A DNA stretch of 64,000 nucleotides, from assembly GCA_032158295.1 (NCBI GenBank), contig CM063246.1, positions 14,481,168 to 14,545,167 of the forward strand. Reading direction: 5' to 3'. Made by a program: the position numbers and the translations under genes. The notes beneath the pieces are model-generated. The model worked only from the letters and a program-made list of their open reading frames with translations. It was not told the DNA's origin and ran no database searches. Below are positions 39,901 through 51,288 of this stretch, one piece after another (within the stretch, counting starts at the first letter, position 1; every line of letters begins with the position of its first letter). This DNA is from Pycnopodia helianthoides. Lineage: Eukaryota > Echinodermata > Asteroidea > Forcipulatida > Asteriidae.

Positions 39901-40589
39901 CTGAACAGACCCATTTGTTTTTGATGTGCTATAACGTCATGTTTCACATTTCGCTCTGAAAGAGTAAATAAAATGACATTTTACACCATTGTAACCCTCT
40001 TGCTGTCTGACCATTCACAGTGTTTTGAATGATAGATAAACTATGCCAGCCTGCAATATGATACCATGAGGAATGCATGTACACAGCACAGTACACAGTT
40101 AGTTCTGTGCACAGTTGTGCCACCGTACACAACCTTGGCAGTCGAATGGTTTCAAATTGTTGGTCAACTCACTGGAAAATTACTGTCACTGACAGTAGGA
40201 GGGTTAACGTGAGTTAGGACTCTATCTAGTGGATAATGACTGCATCACAACACTAAGTTTGACCTCAGAGTCCCTCCTTAAATGTTTCTATTTCCGGGAC
40301 AGTTTGAGACATGGGTTGATTTCCTTAAGTTGATCCTGGCAGGGTTAAGACAAAAATCAGTGAATTGAGAGCAACTTACAGATGTTCCAGAGAAGAGAAA
40401 AGATGCGGTCATCTATCTTGAAGCTGCAGCAAACTGTTCACAAGCAGGGCCTGATTTCATGAAGCTGTAGGGGAAAACGAGAATAAAGGAGTCATCTGCA
40501 AACAGTCAAGTTAATTAGTTATTGATTAATTCTGATTGTGAAGTCAATTGGATTCTCAGACAAGCGGAACTTCAATCACTACACCAGCC
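37000..40589. other. Intergenic, old dispersed repeats
   Basis: AT-rich up to 37400. Between about 38420 and 38860 the phrases taccagcc, tgcttatttt and gcagagctctgtgaaattgg recall the dispersed motif inside the 3824/4303 duplication (flat SINE-like repeat, both orientations). No supported exon. Confidence 0.4.
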
Positions 40590-40800
40590 AAAAACCCCAT
40601 GGCGAGAAGACAAGAACAAAAGTTTCAGTTTTAGATGTGGGAGGAAAACCACAGAGATTTATTCCAGGGGAAATCAATACCAACAGGTAGGGACTGAAAA
40701 CCCAATCAACATCATAGTGCCCCCGGCGGGATTGGAACCGGGGTTAATGTAAAACTCATGTTATGCCTCGTTCACCACACTAAGTTTTGATGACCCAGTT
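40590..40800 (-). mobile_element. Possible tRNA-related SINE fragment
   Basis: On the minus strand GGTTCCAATCC (40729-40739) fits a pol III B box and is preceded by TGGTGAACGAGG, which is loosely A-box-like. The plus-strand text around 40640 (gtgggaggaaaaccacagag) looks repetitive. There is no clear tail or target duplication, so the identification is weak. Confidence 0.3.
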
Positions 40801-41040
40801 ATCTCTGCTAGAAACTGCTTGTTGAACAATTCCATCAACTGTAAAAGAAATTCACTAGAGGGTGAACTATAACTTTACTCTTTCGTACTCTTTCTTACAG
40901 TAACGTACTTCCTTTACACATTACACATAAGTTTGTCAAAAAATAGTAGCTCTATCAAGCAGCACTACGTATTTTAGATTGCCTCCCCCCCCATCTTTCT
41001 TCAGAAGAATTAAAAGAGGAATTGGTCTTACAAATCCCAT

Positions 41041-41645
41041 GGCTCCATTGGATAGCCATTTAACCATGACAACACCTAACATTCAGACTGATACTACACA
41101 TTAAGCGGGTCAAAAGTGAATCTGGCAGGCAACCAGCCGGTTCTAAAGGCCGGTATCTGCCAAAGGTTTCATTGGATAGCCATTTAACCATAACAACACC
41201 TAAAATTCAGGAGCAAGTTCGGGTGGGCGACTAGAGTGACTAGACTTACTATAAACCATAGAGCACAGGGAGATTGACTAGCTCGACCATGGCTCGACCA
41301 TACACTGGAGCATGGTTGAGCTAGTAAATTTGAGAGCTTTGTCACACACTGTCACACTGTTTCTGGTTAGTCTAGTCACCCTAGTCCCCTCCCCCCCCCA
41401 ACTTGCCCCATACGGATACTACACATTTAGTGGGTCAAAGGTAAATCTGGCAGGCAACCAGCCGGTTCTAAAGGCCGGTTCTAAAGGCCGGTATCTGCCA
41501 AAGGTTTCATTGGATAGCCATTTAACCATAACAACACCTAAACATTCAGACTGATACTACTGTACACATTTAGTTGGTCAAAGGTGAATCTGGCACTTGG
41601 CAGGCAACCAGCCGGTTCTCAAGGCCGGTATCTGCCATTATTCAT
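41041..41645. repeat. Imperfect tandem repeat of about 122 bp
   Basis: Units contain gatagccatttaaccataac, gatactacacatt, then ggcaaccagccggttctaaa and ggccggtatctgcca. Copies start near 41051 and 41175 and at 41513, with a partial last unit to about 41640. One copy carries an extra internal duplication (ggccggttctaaa). The array is interrupted at 41211-41410 by a foldback insertion. Confidence 0.8.
41211..41410. mobile_element. Foldback insertion within the 122-bp repeat
   Basis: The left end gagcaagttcgggtgggcga continues to ctagagtgactagac. The right end gtctagtcaccctagtcccc continues through a C run to aacttgcccc. The ends are inverted copies, with a central pair of inverted segments around ctagctcgaccatgg and gcatggttgagctag. 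The uninterrupted repeat unit reads attcagactgatac at the matching place, which locates the insertion. Confidence 0.7.
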
Positions 41646-42933
41646 GCGCCTCAAAGTGTGTCAGATGTCTGGCTAAAGGAAAGTGGGCTGTGATCGAGAT
41701 GGGTACATGTATGTAGTTCAACTATGCACACTTTCTCTATTATCTTCCAATGCCATGGACAAACAGTAGAGGGTGCTGTTCATGATTAGTGTTCAATTTT
41801 TCAAGTTCTGGACTACCATGGGACAACATAGAGGGCGCTATTGATCATTTACAGTATGGAAATGGATAATAATATTTGTTTTTGTTAACTTGAGCAAAGC
41901 ATTACATAAACTTGACATTGACCATTCCTGTTTTAAATAACAGATTAAACAGATTAAAACTTTGTAATAAATACCACTATGTTCACTTGTGATCAAACTT
42001 GTAATCTTATCTGGTTGAATAAAACTTGTTTTAGTTTTAAAGTAACAAAAGTTTTGATATATAGGCCTAGAGCATTTTATTTCTTTGTATCTTCTTTCAT
42101 TATTGTGGCCTATCTTCATCATAGCACTGACAGGTTTAGCTGCAATAATCGTAGCTCTTAGTTACATCCCTTGGATCCAAGAGCTAGACAGACCTTGTGT
42201 TCAAATGTTTTACATTTGTACCAATTGGGTACAATCAAAATGTAAACAAATAAAATAGTTTAAAAAAAGTTTTCCTAAATGTAACTGATGGTTCTTTGTA
42301 ACCCCAAGGCCGGGAGGATCGAGGCTTACGATTATCACAAAGCTGGCAGGTGAACCACTTCTATGACCCAGGGATGGGGTAACAAACAGACTGAAGCACA
42401 CCATAACAATTAAAACACTATAGGAAAATCGGCTTGATTGCCTTCAGTCCCAAAATGTGACTGTTGAAAACACAAGGCACATTGTATTCAAGACTTAAGA
42501 CTGGTCACATAACATAAAATTTGCATGTGATGTTATAAATATATCTCTTTGACAGCTACACTCGGAGTCAAAAAGATCTTTAAGAATTATAATTTTTTGC
42601 AGTATTGAACCTCTACTGCCAACAATCCTGATCAATACTTGTTGCCCCCCCCCCACATCATCAGTAAGGCAATGGGAATGTAAGTCAGATTTGCGTCCAC
42701 CTACTTGTCCTGCATGCTCTAAAATGCATTGCCCAAAAAGTTGATTATTTGACAAAATAAGGCTCTGCATCACCCATTTTCAAGTTCCAGATCATCAAAC
42801 AGTGGTTTAAGGTTGTTAGGCAGTTTACATAGGCCTACCCACATTTTTTCCCCTAGTGTGGCCAAGTTAGTTCCTTTTGTACACAGTGTGTATACACATG
42901 TGCGGGCTGTGCATTGAATTGAATGAATGTGAC
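41646..42933. other. Intergenic
   Basis: Unique AT-rich sequence with a C run at 42648-42656. No splice-bounded frame was noticed. Confidence 0.45.
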
Positions 42934-43341
42934 GTGTCGTGGCCGAGCGGATAAGAGCACTGGACTCAAGCTCTGGTGTTTCTGTTCAGCAGAGTGTGGG
43001 TTCGAGTCCCAGTCGTGACACTTGTGTCCTTAAGCAAGACACTTAACCATTATTGCTTCGTCCTTCGGATGGGACGTAAAGCCGTTGGTCCCGTGTGTTG
43101 TGTAATGCACGTAAAAGAACCCAGTGCACTTATCGAAAAGAGAAGGGGTTCGCCCCGGTGTTCCTGGTTTGATTGGCAGCATATTGCGCCACCGCACCTT
43201 GTAAACCATTACATTGTGCTATAAATGAATAGGTCTCATACTTCAAAACGTAGCTCCACATACATGGCAGGTAAAAATACTGAGCGCCTTGTATCCTTTG
43301 GCAAAAGGCGCTATATAAATAGTTATTATTATTTTATTATT
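42934..43341 (+). mobile_element. tRNA-Leu-derived SINE
   Basis: The first 88 bases fold as a tRNA-Leu: acceptor arms GTGTCGT and GTGACAC, A box TGGCCGAGCGG, anticodon CAA in ACTCAAGCTC, a long variable arm, and B box GGGTTCGAGTCCC. Instead of ending there, the sequence runs on through a body (gatgggacgtaaagccgttg, then cggtgttcctggtttgattg) to a tail, ggcgctatataaatag, followed by an ATT repeat. The tRNA head, unrelated body and short-repeat tail define a SINE. I found no clear flanking target duplication. A body fragment recurs near 6095-6165. Confidence 0.85.
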
Positions 43342-43528
43342 AACCCCTTTAGAGCACTAGGAAAACAAAACTTGTATGGCATGGCATGGTCTTAGTGTGT
43401 CATTTCATTTTTCTGTTGTTATGGATCAGGGTACTTGACATGAATGAAAATGTGGTTTTAAACAATAATACGGGACCTCAAACCAAAGAAGTACTCAAAA
43501 TTTACAGCTTTGGATATGGCTGTACTTT

Positions 43529-43916
43529 TTAAAGGCAAGATCTGCTTTTTGTTATTGTCAAAAACTAGTATCCTCACTTGGTGTATCCCAACATGTGCAT
43601 AAAATAACAAACCTGTGAAAATTTGGGCTCAATTGGTCATCAAAGTTGCAGGAAAATAATGAAAGAAAAAAACTGCCTTGTTGCATAAAACTGTGCGCTT
43701 TCAAATGCCTGAGAAAGGCTTCATGCCTTAAGCTTTTCTCAGATTCAAATTTTTGAGTGAAAAATTGACCTTCTCCTAAACTACATTACTTCAAAGGGGG
43801 TCGTTTCTAACAATGTTATACAATAATTATCAATAGCTCTCCAGTGCTCCTTACCAAGTAAGTTTTCACTGTCATTACCTTGTGGAGTATTTACCAAAAG
43901 AATACCCTGCCTTTAA
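43529..43916 (-). mobile_element. TTAA MITE, family 2, inverted
   Basis: Starts ttaaaggcaagatctg and ends accctgcctttaa with TTAA at both ends. The interior matches the 33208 element (cacttggtgtatcccaacat, then gtcatcaaagttgcaggaaa). It lies immediately beyond the stop codon of the minus-strand gene at 43940 and may be part of that gene's 3'UTR. Confidence 0.8.
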
Positions 43917-43939
43917 ACATTACTGGCAAATTCAAAGTT

Positions 43940-44120
43940 CTAAATTTTGTTGAAAATCTTTGGAAGGAAACTAGCAAGATTGTGCACTAAGTTCGAAAAT
44001 GTGTGGCGGTCAAAGAAAGAGAAAACTCTGCCAGTGCCAGTGGTGGTTGTGAAATCTTGAGTCAGGAGTGCAACCGGGTTTTCTGGCACCAACACCGTGG
44101 GCGGAGCTGAACAGTGTAGA
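43940..44120 (-). CDS. Small predicted protein, exon 2 (terminal)
   Basis: The acceptor ATCTTCAG ends at 44121. The exon supplies one base to complete a Ser codon and then 59 codons before TAG at 43942-43940. The peptide starts LHCSAPPTVLVPENPVALL and ends SFLPKIFNKI. Joined to the exon at 44707-44768 it gives an 80-residue protein in continuous phase (AG plus T). I do not recognise the family. A stretch of Thr/Gly is followed by an amphipathic, aromatic- and Leu-rich C-terminus; no transmembrane segment is certain. Confidence 0.45.
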
Positions 44121-44706
44121 CTGAAGATTGATATTACTTGAATTGCATACATTGTGGAAGAGTCATATGAATAATGGAAAAAAACAACAACCTCATGTCT
44201 ATGCAAATCTGAAACTTTCATTCCCGTGGCCTAAGTAAGTAGGGACCACGAAAACACACATCACTTTAATGTTAGATCGCTAAACATGGATTTGTTATGA
44301 TGAAGAAGTGACGTGATTTTTTAGGAGGGAGATCAACTTGAATAGATGTAGAATCATAGGCCCTATACTATTATTAAGTGAACAAATTGCGCAGCTCGTC
44401 ACGTTTTAGCTCACAATGTTGTGATATTTATGCATCTCCTACTCCTGCCGATGGTGACACACTAAATGAGACATTGAACTAACAACACTAACAGTAACAC
44501 TAACACTAAAACAGTACACTAACAATACAAACATATTGAACATTACAACAGATAAAACAGGAATGCCGATGATAAACAGTAACCATGTTTCAACTCAAAA
44601 AAGGATGGAATGGAAATGGATCTTTACGTTGTTTACTGTATTAATATAGTTTAATAACACTTTAACAACAGCATTCTTCAAATAAAATCGTGCAATTCTG
44701 ACGTAC

Positions 44707-44768
44707 CTTGTAAGTTGTATATTTGTAAGTACTCCCCGGGGTAAGATTCCGGCCACAGTCGACAACAT
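44707..44768 (-). CDS. Small predicted protein, exon 1 (mitochondrial-type N-terminus)
   Basis: ATG at 44768 gives MLSTVAGILPRGVLTNIQLT, with no acidic residue, hydroxylated residues and one Arg, which is compatible with a mitochondrial targeting sequence. The exon ends AAG followed by GTACGT, a good donor, after two bases of a codon, matching the acceptor at 44120. About 50 bases upstream on the same strand, ACCCGGAAGTGA fits an ETS/GABPA (NRF-2) site, common in promoters of mitochondrial-protein genes. An in-frame upstream ATG at 44819 (MPSNPEV) would overlap that site and is less likely. Function unknown; mitochondrial location is inferred. Confidence 0.45.
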
Positions 44769-44794
44769 GCAGTCAGCTACTTGCACATGTGTTA

Positions 44795-44815
44795 GATTCA
44801 CTTCCGGGTTGGAGG
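44795..44815 (-). promoter_or_regulatory. ETS/GABPA-type site in a probable promoter
   Basis: Minus-strand CCCGGAAGTGA lies just upstream of the start of the small two-exon gene. A plus-strand ATG at 44880 opens a 63-codon frame in the opposite direction, so a bidirectional promoter is conceivable but not shown. Confidence 0.35.
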
Positions 44816-44819
44816 GCAA

Positions 44820-45799
44820 CCTTACACAATATTGTCACTTGAGGGCGCTATATAATAAACCTCCGGGTGCGCCACACTAATGAACTTCCCAAAGCAACCA
44901 ATGCTAAATGCTAAAATATTCAAAACTACACCACAAAATACTTTAAAGTCTCCCAGCCTCTTGCATACCAATCAAGTAGGCGTATATTTTCGGACAACTA
45001 AACCTTCAGATTTCTTTTCAATTGGCAGGTCTGCCGGCCGAGGAATTTTTGCTGATTACCCCCAAAAGTAACACTCTCGAAAATGTTGCTATTTTGCACA
45101 CCGACTTGTTGCCAGTTTTCATGAAGCATCCCTCGATCCACTTCCCTAGCCAAACGGGACAACCTTTAAAACCTTAATTTATTAGAAACATGGAAGCGTA
45201 AAATACCCAGATTGTGATAACTTGTCATAATTACACAATATATTTATTAATTGCATGACCCCCAAAAAGTTATTAAATCAAACAATTTGAAGACTATAAT
45301 GATAATCGGTTTGGCACACGAATTTTGGCCCATTTAGTGTTGTGCACCCCTCCCCACATTCGTGCTTCACTGAACCTCCCGTTAGGATTTGTTCAAACAA
45401 TCGCGTCTTATCCCCCCCCCCCACACCAAAGTAAACAATTCTGAAAAATATAACTCTTAAATACAACCATACATTAATGAAATAGGCCTACAGCTCTGAA
45501 ATTTGAGAGGAACTACAGCAGGCTGGACTCCAGTTGGACAAACAACTTTTTTAATTCAGAGAGTTCCAAGCATCGTCCACAGGCGGTAGTCATTAACGGC
45601 ATAACTTCTGCAAGAGCTTAATGCTAAAGATTGCTAAATAAATAAACCAATCAATAAAATTGACATCTTTCTCATTGTTAAGTGTCTTAGTCAAGGTGAA
45701 TTTGAAAGTGAGTTCGTGGCCCATAACCAAGGCGTTTCAAGACGACGCAGCACCAGTGTGCGCTCACCACGTTCAGTGATTTGAAGTGCTTATTGTTTG
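44820..45799. other. Intergenic
   Basis: It includes the 63-codon plus frame at 44880-45071 (starts MNFPKQPMLNAK), which has no recognised family and no other support. A C run lies at 45413-45421. Nothing else is supported. Confidence 0.4.
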
Positions 45800-46332
45800 C
45801 GGATGAACATGTACTCTGCAATAACTTGATTGTGCTCCCGGGGTGGAGAAAGGGTGCGAGTAGGCTACTGTAAATGAACATGAACACGAACTCTGCAATG
45901 AACATGAATGTGCTCCTGGGTGGAGAAAGGGTGCGAGTAGGCTACTGTAAATGAACATGAACATGAACTCTGCAATAACTTGAATGTGCTCCTGGGTGGA
46001 GAAAGGATGAGAGTAGGCTACTGTAAATGAACATGAACATGAACTCTGCAATGAACATGAATGTGCTCCAGGGTGGAGAAAGGGTGCGAGTAGGCTACTG
46101 TAAATGAACATGAACATGAACTCTGCAATAACTTGAATGTGCTCCAGGGTGGAGAAAGGATGAGAGTAGGCTACTGTAAATGAACATGAACATGAACTCT
46201 GCAATGAACATGAATGTGCTCCAGGGTGGAGAAAGGGTGCGAGTAGGCTACTGTAAATGAACATGAACATGAACTCTGCAATGAACATGAATGTGCTCCT
46301 GGGTAGAGAAAGGGTGAGAGTAGGCTACTGTA
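45800..46332. repeat. 77-bp tandem array with alternating units
   Basis: ctctgca recurs at 45814, 45891, 45968, 46044, 46121, 46197 and 46274, a period of 76-77 bp. Two unit types differ at aataacttgaatg versus aatgaacatgaatg, and they alternate A-B-A-B-A-B-B, so the real unit is a dimer of about 153 bp. Each unit contains gtgctccagggtggagaaag, then gagtaggctactgtaaatg and a gaacat run. The open frames on both strands are a consequence of the period. Confidence 0.9.
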
Positions 46333-46420
46333 AAAGCTTGAGGGAGGCCCCTCCACAGCCTGGGTCTCAACAAAACATTCCCCTGTTTTCACCCTTCGTG
46401 TTTTACGAATTACTCGAAGC

Positions 46421-46510
46421 ATGGAAGCCAACCTCGTAAAACTGACCTACAAAAAATCCAAGTCCAAGCTTGGCACGCCATTTACATCCAAAATGAAAAA
46501 CACGAACTCG
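46421..46510 (+). CDS. Small predicted gene, exon A
   Basis: ATG at 46421 (GAAGCATGG, good context) gives 30 residues starting MEANLVKLTYKKSKSKLG, rich in Lys and Ser. The frame ends in phase 0 at a perfect donor, GTGAGT (46511). The same frame is open upstream to a possible acceptor, CTCCACAG, at 46358, so this could be an internal exon (46359-46510) instead of the first. Directly upstream is the 77-bp array. Product not recognised. Confidence 0.4.
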
Positions 46511-46757
46511 GTGAGTTTATCATCAAACACATCACAGACATATCATGTTGAGCTGGGTCGGCCGCTCCGAAGGGTTAATTTTTAACAATCCTTTGAACAA
46601 TCAGAGTCCTTAATTTCGTCCATTACTTGGAAACGTTATTCAATTCACGTATCACAAATATCTCCAAGACACAACCTGCTCAATAAAGGAATCAATTAAT
46701 TAGTTTCATGCTTCTCTTTCAACCCCATCTTCTCTCCTAAAATCCCTCCCCCTTCAG

Positions 46758-46835
46758 GAGTCCACAGAGGCCCTCGATGTTGGACGTGACTTTAACCCGT
46801 CGACCCAGCACGGTGTTCACATTCCTCGGCCATAA
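46758..46835 (+). CDS. Small predicted gene, terminal exon B
   Basis: A strong acceptor (cccccttcag, 46748-46757) opens 25 codons in phase 0 starting ESTEALDVGRDF and ending VHIPRP before TAA at 46833. Phase and strand agree with exon A; the intron would be 247 bp. Together they give 55 residues if the ATG at 46421 is the start, or the tail of a longer protein. No domain is seen. Confidence 0.4.
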   Translation, partial: ESTEALDVGRDFNPSTQHGVHIPRP

Positions 46836-49404
46836 ACATTTTTCGTTTTTGTTTTTATTTGTGTGGGGGAAAAAACGGAAGGCACGAAGCCAGATTTTTC
46901 AAAAAGGTTGTTAGATCTCTTTATAGCCGCCAGCTGAAACCATATTGATCTCCATGGAAATATGAATCATTTCAACATCACTACCCCATGAAGACATTTT
47001 GATATTACAAAAAACTGTGACACACAGTATTAAAACGCCCCCTGGGTTTAAGGAAGGGGCGTGCGTATGAATGTTCTAGTTAAATGTACTTTTCGTCAAA
47101 GTCCTCGCAGTGCGTTTCCTATGTTGAAATTTAATTTCGATTTGAAATGGCCGGTAGAACAGTTTGTAATGGTTGTTAAAGTATAATGCTGAAGGAAAGA
47201 AAGATGTTCTCCAGATTTTGTTTAGCAGTCCACCTTTAGTTTGTCTAGACTTCAAAATCAATAGTTTGGACGATGCAGGCCTAGACCATATCATACCTTT
47301 CTTGTTAAAGTGCTCTACTGATAAGCTATTATATATATATTATATATATATAACGTGGCACATATCCAGGAGGAATGTCCAGTCCGGTCCTGTACACAGG
47401 AAATTGTCAAGGAAAATTGCTGTCTACTCAAAAGATGGCATTGACAGTTTCAGCTTTGAATTTCCCCCCCGAAGGAGCTCAAGACATTTTCCCTCCCTGG
47501 CTGATTCAGCCAGTCCATGTCAATATTTTCCCAAACAGAATTGGACATCTTCTAGGTAAATGGCAAGGGTAGTCGGGGTGGGGGGGGGGGGGGGTCATGG
47601 ATATGGATTAAACCATGGAGGAAGGAAACACATGGAGTTCGAACGAACCCAACATCAAAAGAATCGCGCAGCAGCGATACAATCCTGTGTGCACAGCGTC
47701 GGCCGCCGAAACTGACCATTACTGGAGAACAGAATAGTTCGCGCACGCAAGATAGTCTTATAATTTCGAGGGAAATACGTAATCATTTTTTAATGATTTT
47801 AGTGGTTTTCCAGTGATCTCCAGTGCTTGAAAAGTCAATGGTTGTAGAATTTGCATTTTTTCCGCGTCCATTCGTGTATGTTTTCGAGGCATCCAGAGTG
47901 TTCCAGAAATGTTATGGACGATTTAAAAATACACTAATTTGCCTATGCCACATACAGATTGTTGTTTACCGATTGGTATTGCGCACGCGCGATGTGCTGA
48001 ACGGTTACGTCATCGCCTCAGAATTCAGTCTGGTATGAGCTGGACCGCGCGCTATTTAAAATACCGCGGCAGCCTACTGTGTTCTTTTGATGTTGGGTTC
48101 GTTTGGACTCCATGTATTTCCTTCCTCCATGATTAAACCCATGATATGATACCACACTAGATAAATTGCAGATCTGTTTCCGATGAAAGATTCACAGAAG
48201 GTAAAAAATCATCCTGTGCTGACCAACTCCGCCTATAAACGCAGTTTTTTTTTTTTTTTAGGCCTAACTGAAAGTGCACTGACTCTAAACAAAAAACCCT
48301 TCCGGGTCACAATTCACCCGGATTCTAGGTCCCGTAGGGCTGGACCCATTTCTGGGTCAGTATGACCCAGAATCCGTGTCAAAAATGACCCCCAGAAATG
48401 TGTCAAACTGACACAGAATCCGAGTAAAAAAAAAATCTCATTTTTTTTTTTAAACCATTTTTTTCTTGGTCAGCCTGATGGACTGTTGGACCGAAATCCG
48501 GGTGAATTCCCAGGAGACTTTATAGAGTGTCTTTCTTCTCTGGGGTGTTTGGTTCCAGGCACAAAGAAACATTCTTTCCAGAGGTATAGACTTATTTTCA
48601 TCATCTTAGACTGACGTTGAGGATTATAAAAAACAATTTAAATCATAACCCCTTTTATTAACAGTATATTTACAACAACAATTTTGATATGTCCATAATT
48701 ATGCAGCTATACCACATCGATTCGTTATTAATAAATATCACAATAATTATATCAGATGGTTGAGCGATTATACATGTACATCAATATTGGCCATGCAGTA
48801 ATTTCAAAAAAAAAATATCATAACTTCATTGTAAGAAAACAAATGTCATGTTATGACTTTTAATACACCCATAAAAACGCCTTCAAATCCACGTGGTTTT
48901 TGTGAGACAAAAGGCAAACACGTCATCAGAGGTCACGTCTGTGTTAACTGTTTATCAAGTTAAGTACTATAACAAACTACTTAATCAGGTACAATATTCG
49001 GTCGAAATAGTGTGAAGATAGCTAATTCTGTACCCCTAAAAAGACAAAAACAGTGTCACTATGACCTCAAACCTAAAATAAGTAAATGTAATTTACAAAA
49101 AAAACAACGGTTAACTAGTCACTTGTCCATTCAGAGTTGACGTTATTACCGAATTCGACGGCATGATAGGTATATCAAACGGAGTCCAAGTTAAACGGAC
49201 GCAGATTGGCTCCTGACCCGATTCACCTGACGTCACCACCCCCCCCCACCCACAACCTCCAAAAATTTGGTTGATCAATTTTGGAAGTTGCATTCCCAGT
49301 GGTCTAATACTACGCAGTTTGCATTTGAGGCAACGCGCGTGAAAATAGACGCGCACCATGGCTTTGAATGCACTTTTGACTCGCAAAATGGCGGACTAGG
49401 GGCA
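46836..49404. other. Intergenic
   Basis: An AT dinucleotide tract lies at about 47332-47352 and a long G run at 47578-47594. The block at 48300-48425 is full of inverted gggtca/tgaccc words, including tttctgggtcagtatgaccc. Short direct inverted pairs such as tggagttcgaacgaacccaacatcaaaagaa (47634-47664) and its inverse near 48081-48118 suggest the ends of another foldback element. No gene is supported. Confidence 0.45.
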
Positions 49405-49552
49405 GGGGTCGATTTCACAAAGCACTAAGATTCATCTTAAGATTAGTTATCAGTATTACCATAGTGATTTGTATTGTGACATCACTCTTTGCTAAGCAAC
49501 TGCGACGGGTTTGCAGTTACGATCAGTCTGAACTCTTTGTGAAATCGAGCCC
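49405..49552. mobile_element. Short MITE with cgatttcacaaag ends
   Basis: The left end ggggtcgatttcacaaagca and the right end ctctttgtgaaatcgagccc are inverted repeats about 110 bases apart. The interior is AT-rich. Similar ends occur in many echinoderm repeats as I recall them; there is no coding capacity. Confidence 0.7.
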
Positions 49553-51288
49553 AGGTTGTACAGCCGTGTGTGACGTCATTGCATGGGGGGGGGGGGTCAA
49601 AAGGTAAACTGAGCAAGAACCGGATACACAACCCCTGACTTACAACCGGATCTGCGTCAATTCTGACCTGGAGTAGTTTCACGTTTTTTTTAAACGATAC
49701 AGCGAAAGTAAGACTGAAAAGAGAGATCATAATCATTATGACTGATGATACGGAAAGCGAATAATATGGTCCCTTTTTTCTATTGAAATAAAAAGTTAGC
49801 TACAAATTTCAAACGGCGAAACGGTAATTATTATTGTCGAACGAGGACAACTAAATTTTAAAAAGAGAGTTCTTAAACTGAAGCGTTAATCTAAGAGTCT
49901 CAACTATCACTCTCCTACCGAGGCTTAAAGTGACAGTCCGAGTTTCCAGACGTAAAAACGTAGATAAAGATGTCTTTACGTCACTCTTTACGAAGATTCA
50001 GCGAAACATAAAACTGCGTACAGTCACTTTAGGCTTTCGCAATCTCACATCACATAACAAAAAGTTTTGTTTTCATTTTCGATCGTGTTTCTTTAAAACC
50101 ACCCTCCTCGGAATCTATTAACACAAAATGATTCAATAGAGGAATACAATCAGCAAGTGCAAATTGTGATTTACAAAGAGTTGGAATATTTCCTTTGTAC
50201 GATGGGCAGTTCATGACAATGTGAACACTAAGAATGTTGGCCTCGCCTAATCATCATTTTGTTCTCTTCTTTTGTTGGACATACAACGCTGAATAAATAA
50301 GTGCACAGCCACAATCATGGGTACACATTTTGTTCGTGTCCATGTTATGAACAACAGTTTGAAAACCAGTGATGCAACAGTTATTTCAATGTTGTTTGTA
50401 AATTAATTAACCAGCCCTGTTTGACTGAAGAGTAGAAAGTACTTGAGTTTGTCAAATACAAGATATGCAAAGAGTTACTCAATATTCATGTGTTGTTCAT
50501 TTTGGTGTCTTTGTGACAAAAAGTGTACCCATGATTGTGGCTGTGCACATCAGCAAACATCTATAGGTTTACAACAATGCGAAATGCTGAATTTACATAT
50601 ATTAATTATACAAATACACTCATATAGATCAATTTTAAGTTAAGGGAGAATTCGATACCATCACACAATTCTTACAAAATGAATCGCATCTTTTGACTTT
50701 GACCCCAGCAGGTAAAATTCAGAATGAAATCATCTTGGAAGTACCTCTATGATTGGGTTGTGACAGTCCGTTCATTGTCCCGTCTGATGTTTGTCTGTCC
50801 GTCTTTTTTTCATGGGTGGACAAGATAACCTGCCCACAATTTCTACCTTGCGAAAAAAAAACCGCTGTCGGCACCAGCTTAGTTCTCAACAAAAAATTTC
50901 ACAAAGGTTGTAACTCCTATTCGAAAACTATTAAATACATGCAGTGTTCCTTAAAGATAATTGGCTTTAAACTAGTGGTTCCTTACTTATTTGTTCTGAT
51001 AAAAACCAAAACATTATCTGTTTTGCTTCAGTCTTTGCAATTTTCTGATAATTTCGCCCTTACTACTCTAAACTAAAGTGTAAAGTTCAAGCCCACAACT
51101 CTGACAACTACATAAACCATCCCTTTATAACAGTTGATTACTTTTTCTTTCTAATAACCCCCCCCCCCAAAAAAGATTCTTTTCCTATCCTGCTAAGAGG
51201 CTTAAACTGTCGTCTAGTATGTTTTTGCGCATGGTGATTGTGTCAACGTCATTCACAGTCAATGTCACGTGTTGCCAAAAGGGCTTAC
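49553..51288. other. Intergenic with foldbacks
   Basis: G run at 49587-49596. Inverted ends taaagtgacagtc and gtacagtcactttag bound 49924-50036. A larger foldback is listed at 50301-50548. A C run lies at 51163-51171. No supported exon. Confidence 0.45.
50301..50548. mobile_element. Foldback element
   Basis: gtgcacagccacaatcatgg at 50301 continues with gtacacatttt; its inverted copy, ending catgattgtggctgtgcac, closes at 50548. The arms are about 31 bp, with further pairing inside (gaacaaca with tgttgttc). Confidence 0.8.

Noticed and set aside
42934..43021. Functional tRNA-Leu gene
   Set aside because: The tRNA-like head runs directly into a SINE body and tail with no pol III terminator at the tRNA end.
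45773..46288. 171-codon minus-strand ORF
   Set aside because: Translation of the 77-bp tandem array.
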